13,320 nt of DNA from Chloroflexota bacterium (lineage in GTDB: Bacteria > Chloroflexota > Anaerolineae > Aggregatilineales > UBA3940), in contig DRKO01000156.1 in assembly GCA_011051745.1 (NCBI GenBank), positions 1-13,320 of the forward strand, in the 5' to 3' direction. Below are positions 6,040 through 10,381 of the stretch, one piece after another. The position numbers and the translations under genes are program-made. The notes beneath the pieces were generated by a model that was not told where the DNA came from, did no database searches, and saw only the letters and a list, made by a program, of their open reading frames with translations. Positions within the stretch are counted from its first letter, which is position 1; each line of letters opens with the position of its first letter.

Positions 6040-8655
6040 TTATCCGGCCTCACCGGTGGTTTCGTCCTCTTCATCACCGGCGGCCTCTTCCTCTGCCTCT
6101 GAGGAGGCCCCATCCGGGCCGCTCCCCGCCAGGAAAGTTGACTGCTCAAGCTGGGCCTGCTCGGCCTGAAGGGCCTTCTCCCGCTCCAGACGACGTTCTG
6201 CGTCCAGCAGGGCGATTGAGGCTATCGTATCCCCCGGCGCGAGGTCCATAAGCTGGACACCCTGTGTATTACGCCCGATGCAGGAGATGTTGTCTACCGA
6301 GGTGCGCAGTGCCATCCCGCCGGTTGTGATCAGGGTCAGGTGATCGCCGGGCTCCACGACACGGGCAGCGACGATGGGACCGGTCTTCTCGTTACGCGCC
6401 AGCGTGCGCACCCCCTGCCCATAACGCGACTGAGTGGGGTACTCGCTCAGGGGAGTGCGCTTGCCGTAGGCGTTCCGGGTCACGACCAGAAGCTCCGCAT
6501 CGGGATTGTCAATAACATCCATGCTGGCGACTTCGTCACCGGGCAGCAGCTTGATGGCATTGACCCCGGCGGCGGCCCGCCCCATCGGGCGAACCTCGCT
6601 CTCGTGGAAGCGGATGGATTGCCCCTGAGCGGTTACGATGATCAAATCCTGATCACCCGTCGTCAGCTTGACCCAGCCCAGCTTGTCGTCCTCATCGAGC
6701 GTGATGGCGATCAGACCGCTCGGACGGACCGTCTCGAAAGCGGAGACCTGAACGCGCTTAATACGCCCCTTGCGCGTCACCATCGTGCAATACTCGACTT
6801 CCTCAAAGCTGGGAACGGCCAGAGCCGCCGTGATGTGCTCATCGGGCCCCAGGTTCAGGACGCTCTGGAGAGGGATTCCCTTGGCGGCGCGTCCGGCATC
6901 CGGTATCTGGTAGGCTTTCTCCTGATAGACCTTCCCACGGTCGGAGAAGAAGAGAATGCTATCGAGCGACCCGGCAGCGAAGACCTGTTCGACGTTGTCT
7001 TCGTCGCGGGATCGGATGCTGGTGACACCTTTACCGCCACGTGCCTGCGTCCGGTAAGCGCTGGCGGCCACGCGCTTGATGTATCCCTTGCGTGTGAGAA
7101 GGATCAGGACATCCTCATCCCGGACGAGGGCTTCCTCGTCGAGGCTCTCCAGAGCATCGGGTATGATGTGTGTGCGGCGTTCGTCCCCGTAGGTGGCTGC
7201 CAGTTCGTTCAGATCATCCCGAATCTGGAGAAGAATCTTCTTGGGGTGGGCCAGCAGGTCTTCCAACTCCGCGATCTTCTCCAGAAGGGACTGGTATTCT
7301 TCCTCGATCTTCTGACGTTCGAGGGCGGCCAGCCTGCGCAACTGCATATCCAGGATAGCCCTGGCCTGCTCATCCGTCAGCTTGAACTCGGTGATCAGGC
7401 GGGTGCGGGCTTCCTCCGCCTCGGCACTCCGGCGAATGAGGCGGATGATCTTATCCAGGTTGGCAATGGCAACCAGCAACCCTTCCAGAATGTGCGCCCG
7501 GCGGCGGGCACGCTCCAGTTCAAAGCGTGTCCGGCGCTCGATCACAGTTCGTCGGTGGCTGATGTAGTGACGTAAGGCCGCCTTCAGGGGCAGGAGACGC
7601 GGCTCCCCGTTAACAAGGGCGAGCATCTGAACGCCGAAGGTGGTTTGCAGGGGCGTGTACTTCAGCAAACGGTTGAGCACACGGCGGGGCTGTGCGCCTC
7701 GCTTCAGCTCGATCACAAGCGACATCCCGCGCCGATCCGACTCGTCGCGCAGGTCGGAGATCATCTCCAGGCGTCCGCTCCGCACGAGCGAGGCGATGCG
7801 CTCGATGATCGTCGTCTTGTTGATCTGGTAGGGGATTTCCGTCACGACGATGCGATAGCGGTTGCCGGGCATCTGTTCGATGTGTACATCTGCCCGCAGG
7901 ACAATACGCCCCTTGCCGGTGGCGTAAGCGTTGACGATTCCCTCCCCGCCAACGATGATACCGCCCGTCGGGAAGTCCGGGCCTTTGACGAACTGCAGGA
8001 GGTCTTCGACGGTGACATCGCTCAATTCCTCATCAATGGTATCCCCCTCGGGGGCGGTCATCCTGTCAATGAGGAAGGAGATCGCCTGAGCGATCTCGGT
8101 CAGATTGTGAGGCGGGATGTTGGTAGCCATCCCCACCGCGATGCCTGAGATGCCGTTCAGCAGCAGGTTGGGCAGCCGGGCCGGTAAGACTTCCGGCTCC
8201 TGGAGCGTGCCGTCGAAGTTGTCGGTGAAATCAACCGTATCTTTGTCTATATCGTCAAGCAGGAGCTCGGCGATCGGCGTCAGACGGGCCTCGGTGTATC
8301 GCATCGCTGCCGGACTGTCGCCGTCAATCGAGCCGAAGTTGCCCTGCCCATCTACGAGGGGATAGCGCATGGAGAAGGGTTGAGCCATGCGGGCCATCGC
8401 CTCGTAAATGGCCACATCCCCGTGAGGGTGATACTTCCCCAGCACCTCGCCGACGATACGAGCGCTTTTCTTGTATGCGGTGTTGGACAGAAGACCCATG
8501 TCGTACATAGCGTAAAGGATGCGGCGGTGGACGGGCTTTAAACCATCGCGAGCATCAGGGAGCGCGCGGGCCACGATCACGCTCATTGCGTAATCGAGAT
8601 AGGAGTCGCGCATCTCCTCGTTAATGTCAACGGGCCGTACAGTACCTATATCCAT
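6040..8655 (-). CDS. gyrA: DNA gyrase subunit A
   Basis: The 871-residue protein is a complete type IIA topoisomerase A subunit. With GyrB it introduces negative supercoils using ATP. The N-terminal breakage-reunion domain contains ARALPDARDGLKPVHRR (about 29-45), the quinolone-region motif GKYHPHGD (73-80) and catalytic Tyr120 in AAMRYTE. A coiled-coil arm with the C-gate spans about 365-490. The C-terminal beta-pinwheel (about 510-820) carries the GyrA box QARGGKG (537-543), which separates gyrase from topoisomerase IV. Further blades show repeats such as TRKGRIKRV and TRNAYGKRT. An acidic Glu/Asp-rich tail ends the protein. At the position of E. coli Ser83 this protein has Val81, and at Asp87 it has Glu85. 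The start ATG 8655 has GGAG (plus-strand 8666-8669) 10 bases upstream. The kinase gene follows 9 bases after the stop. Confidence 0.96.
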   Translation of the reverse strand: MDIGTVRPVDINEEMRDSYLDYAMSVIVARALPDARDGLKPVHRRILYAMYDMGLLSNTAYKKSARIVGEVLGKYHPHGDVAIYEAMARMAQPFSMRYPLVDGQGNFGSIDGDSPAAMRYTEARLTPIAELLLDDIDKDTVDFTDNFDGTLQEPEVLPARLPNLLLNGISGIAVGMATNIPPHNLTEIAQAISFLIDRMTAPEGDTIDEELSDVTVEDLLQFVKGPDFPTGGIIVGGEGIVNAYATGKGRIVLRADVHIEQMPGNRYRIVVTEIPYQINKTTIIERIASLVRSGRLEMISDLRDESDRRGMSLVIELKRGAQPRRVLNRLLKYTPLQTTFGVQMLALVNGEPRLLPLKAALRHYISHRRTVIERRTRFELERARRRAHILEGLLVAIANLDKIIRLIRRSAEAEEARTRLITEFKLTDEQARAILDMQLRRLAALERQKIEEEYQSLLEKIAELEDLLAHPKKILLQIRDDLNELAATYGDERRTHIIPDALESLDEEALVRDEDVLILLTRKGYIKRVAASAYRTQARGGKGVTSIRSRDEDNVEQVFAAGSLDSILFFSDRGKVYQEKAYQIPDAGRAAKGIPLQSVLNLGPDEHITAALAVPSFEEVEYCTMVTRKGRIKRVQVSAFETVRPSGLIAITLDEDDKLGWVKLTTGDQDLIIVTAQGQSIRFHESEVRPMGRAAAGVNAIKLLPGDEVASMDVIDNPDAELLVVTRNAYGKRTPLSEYPTQSRYGQGVRTLARNEKTGPIVAARVVEPGDHLTLITTGGMALRTSVDNISCIGRNTQGVQLMDLAPGDTIASIALLDAERRLEREKALQAEQAQLEQSTFLAGSGPDGASSEAEEEAAGDEEDETTGEAG

Positions 8656-8737
8656 TCCAGACGATCTCCACGGGACGCCTCAGGCGTGACCGGTCAGCAA
8701 GAGACAAAAAATAAACAACAGAGCTTTGAAACCCTTA

Positions 8738-8758
8738 TTCCTCCGGTGACTGGAGGAA
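8738..8758. promoter_or_regulatory. Perfect 7-bp hairpin in the gyrA leader
   Basis: TTCCTCC (8738-8744) and GGAGGAA (8752-8758) form a perfect 7-bp stem with a 7-base loop. On the minus strand it falls in the predicted gyrA 5' leader, about 25 bases after the likely start point, and is followed by a T-rich stretch (plus 8704-8715). It could be an attenuation or stability element. An ECF-type -35-like GGAACC (8755-8760) overlaps its edge on the plus strand, but I see no matching -10. Confidence 0.35.
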
Positions 8759-8770
8759 CCTTCTGGCGAG

Positions 8771-8797
8771 TTGAGCAAACAGCGCCTTGATTATACT
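8771..8797 (+). promoter_or_regulatory. Candidate upstream promoter for the sigma-factor operon
   Basis: TTGAGC (8771-8776) and TATACT (8792-8797) are separated by 15 bases, slightly short. The start point would fall near 8804, at the beginning of the G8 tract. The -10 overlaps the oppositely oriented gyrA -10 box. Confidence 0.4.
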
Positions 8798-8818
8798 TCA
8801 GGCGGGGGGGGAAGGCCA
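8790..8818 (-). promoter_or_regulatory. Probable gyrA promoter
   Basis: On the minus strand a perfect TATAAT (plus 8790-8795) is preceded 17 bases upstream by a weak -35, TGGCCT (plus 8813-8818). Transcription would begin near 8783, giving a leader of about 128 bases before gyrA. The spacer contains eight consecutive C residues (minus strand). Confidence 0.5.
8804..8811. repeat. G8 homopolymer tract
   Basis: Eight consecutive G (plus strand) lie within the spacer of the minus-strand gyrA promoter and at the predicted start point of the upstream plus-strand promoter. It is outside any supported coding region. Confidence 0.9.
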
Positions 8819-8863
8819 TTTCTGGTTACAGGTGGAAGGCGAGGAGCTGATGGTCACTCCGTA

Positions 8864-8890
8864 TTTGCCGCTGGCCGGGTATGGTACAAT
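8864..8890 (+). promoter_or_regulatory. Proximal extended -10 promoter for the sigma-factor operon
   Basis: TGGTACAAT (8882-8890) is an extended -10 element (TGn plus TACAAT). TTTGCC (8864-8869) is a possible -35 at a short 15-base spacing, or TATTTG (8862-8867) at 17. Transcription would start near 8897, leaving a purine-rich leader of about 26 bases that contains AAGGAG. Confidence 0.5.
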
Positions 8891-8922
8891 AAAACGGTGG
8901 GAGGTAGAAGGAGAAGAGAGGA

Positions 8923-9714
8923 ATGAGTTATCAGAGGAGGCAGGCGCTGTACGAGCAGTGCCTGTCGCGGGTGTTGATCTGTTCCCAGCCGGAGAAACGG
9001 GGGGAGACCTTCGGTGTGGAGGCTGTCGCCAGACGGGCTGCGTGGGCTATCCATCGTAATTATCACCGCATCCCTCTGAACATGCCGCCGAACCCTCAGA
9101 CCGGTGTGCCGGATCAGTACGTGGACGAGGTGATCAAACATGTGATCGAAGAGGGAGCACGTGTCGAGGCGCTGAAGAGAAAGGACGGGAAAGCGTGGGA
9201 GTGGGCTCTCCGCTTTCTCCACACCCGGGTCCGCAGCTATCTCTTCCGGCACGGCGTGCCCGTTGATCCGACATCGGTTGAAGACCTGGTGCAGATCTGT
9301 GCTCTTAAGCTCTGGCTCTCGCTGGAGCGCTATCCGTATGACAGTCAGCTAGAGGCCTGGCTCTCGGTCTTTGCCGCCCGTGAGGTCCATAACTGGTGTC
9401 GCTCCCCCGGATTCAGATGGACCGTCTCTACCCTTTCGCTGGAAGAGCTGGGAGCCGGGCTGTATGCCTCTCCGTCCGGAGATACCATCCCGGATGAGCG
9501 GGCTTATCAAAGCTTCCGGGCACGTGAGCGATGGCTTACGATAGAAGCGGGACTCTCACGGCTGAGCCCCGCCCAGCGCGACCTTGTCCTGCGGCAGCTC
9601 AGCGGGCAGACAACCCCTGAGATCGCGCAGGCTATGGGATGCACCCGGAACGCCGTTTACAAGCTCAGGCAGCGAGCGGTCGCAGAGTTGAGAGGATTTC
9701 TCGCGGCAGGATGA
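8923..9714 (+). CDS. ECF-type sigma-70 family RNA polymerase sigma factor
   Basis: The 263-residue protein has two sigma regions. Region 2 (about 93-160) includes RFLHTRVRSYLFRHG, the acidic VEDLVQICALKLW element and AWLSVFAAREVHNW. Region 4 (about 205-260) has LSRLSPAQRDLVLRQLSG and the helix-turn-helix PEIAQAMGCTRNAVYKLRQRA that reads the -35 element. Regions 1.2 and 3 are absent, as in ECF factors. A 90-residue N-terminal extension has no recognised motif and makes it longer than usual ECF proteins (about 180-200). The ATG at 8923 has AAGGAG (8908-8913) nine bases upstream. The gene heads an operon: the zinc-finger gene starts 4 bases after its stop, which points to a sigma / anti-sigma pair. 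Its target promoters are unknown. Confidence 0.88.
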   Translation: MSYQRRQALYEQCLSRVLICSQPEKRGETFGVEAVARRAAWAIHRNYHRIPLNMPPNPQTGVPDQYVDEVIKHVIEEGARVEALKRKDGKAWEWALRFLHTRVRSYLFRHGVPVDPTSVEDLVQICALKLWLSLERYPYDSQLEAWLSVFAAREVHNWCRSPGFRWTVSTLSLEELGAGLYASPSGDTIPDERAYQSFRARERWLTIEAGLSRLSPAQRDLVLRQLSGQTTPEIAQAMGCTRNAVYKLRQRAVAELRGFLAAG

Positions 9715-9718
9715 GGAA

Positions 9719-10381
9719 GTGAGCAGTCAGGCCGGGCCCGGTAGCGACTATTACGAGGAGCACAGGAAAATCCAGGAACTGCTGCCTCGCTACCTGGAGG
9801 TGTTGCTGAGAGGCGACGACGCGGCAGCCATGTATCCCGCCATCGCCAGCCACCTCGAATCCTGCGAGGAGTGCCGGGCCATCCTGATGGATGTGCTGGC
9901 TTGCTGGGGTGATGAAGTACAGGAAGAAGGACAGGCAACGGTGAATGATCTCCCCTTTTTACATCCTGAACAGGTATACCATCTCATCAGACCGGGGAGT
10001 ACGGTTGCTTCATTCAGCATCCATATCGTCCTGACAGGGGCCTTTCTTCAGGCCCGTTCCCCTGTTGCTCCGGATCGCCCTGCCCGGCGGGGGTTCGGGC
10101 CGATCCAGCCGGGCGGGCGTTTGTTGCTGTATGACACTCTGATCGTGGGCGGGGAACCTATTCAGGTGATGTTGATGCTGCACAACGGCTCTGCCCCCGA
10201 TCTCTACCGGGTGACAGGGGAACTCTCCGCCGTTCTTCTGCCACCCAACCTCTGGGCCCGGTTGCAGGTTGGAGAGAGGACGTACTACACACGAGTACAG
10301 GATGAAAAGCTGGAGTTTGAGGACGTAGCCTTTGGGGATGTCCCGGAGCGCATCGTACTCACGCTGGAAGTGCGTGAATAA
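9719..10381 (+). CDS. Soluble zinc-finger (ZAS-like) putative anti-sigma factor
   Basis: The 220-residue protein begins at GTG 9719, 4 bases after the sigma gene, with AGGATGAGG upstream in the end of that gene. Residues 19-60 resemble zf-HC2/ZAS domains: a helix LLPRYLEVLLRGDD followed by H45-x3-C49-x2-C52 in SHLESCEEC, a Zn-binding signature that in known anti-sigma factors grips ECF sigma proteins. No transmembrane helix is visible, unlike many anti-sigma factors, so it should be cytoplasmic. A Pro/Arg/Gly-rich segment (about 112-132) links to a beta-rich C-terminal region (about 133-220) that I do not recognise. Its position between the sigma and CHAT genes suggests it is the regulated inhibitor and possibly the protease substrate. 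The zinc finger is well supported; anti-sigma activity is inference. Confidence 0.75.
   Translation: MSSQAGPGSDYYEEHRKIQELLPRYLEVLLRGDDAAAMYPAIASHLESCEECRAILMDVLACWGDEVQEEGQATVNDLPFLHPEQVYHLIRPGSTVASFSIHIVLTGAFLQARSPVAPDRPARRGFGPIQPGGRLLLYDTLIVGGEPIQVMLMLHNGSAPDLYRVTGELSAVLLPPNLWARLQVGERTYYTRVQDEKLEFEDVAFGDVPERIVLTLEVRE

Noticed and set aside
6340..7575. A 411-codon open frame on the plus strand opposite gyrA
   Set aside because: It lies wholly antisense to a well-conserved gyrA. In GC-rich genes the opposite strand is often open, and the translation shows no domain.
6040..8655. Topoisomerase IV subunit A (ParC)
   Set aside because: The complete GyrA box QARGGKG at 537-543 and the acidic C-terminal tail point to gyrase.
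8755..8760. GGAACC as the -35 of an autoregulated ECF promoter
   Set aside because: No convincing ECF -10 (CGTC-like) is found 16-17 bases downstream. The hexamer is part of a perfect hairpin that explains it equally well.
8787..9059. A 90-codon TTG-started frame across the promoter region and the sigma gene start
   Set aside because: It overlaps both plus-strand promoter candidates and 137 bases of the sigma gene in another frame. It has no good ribosome binding site. The first half (FWLQVEGEELMVTPYLPLAG) reads like protein, so a homologue search would be worthwhile, but the evidence is too thin to call it.
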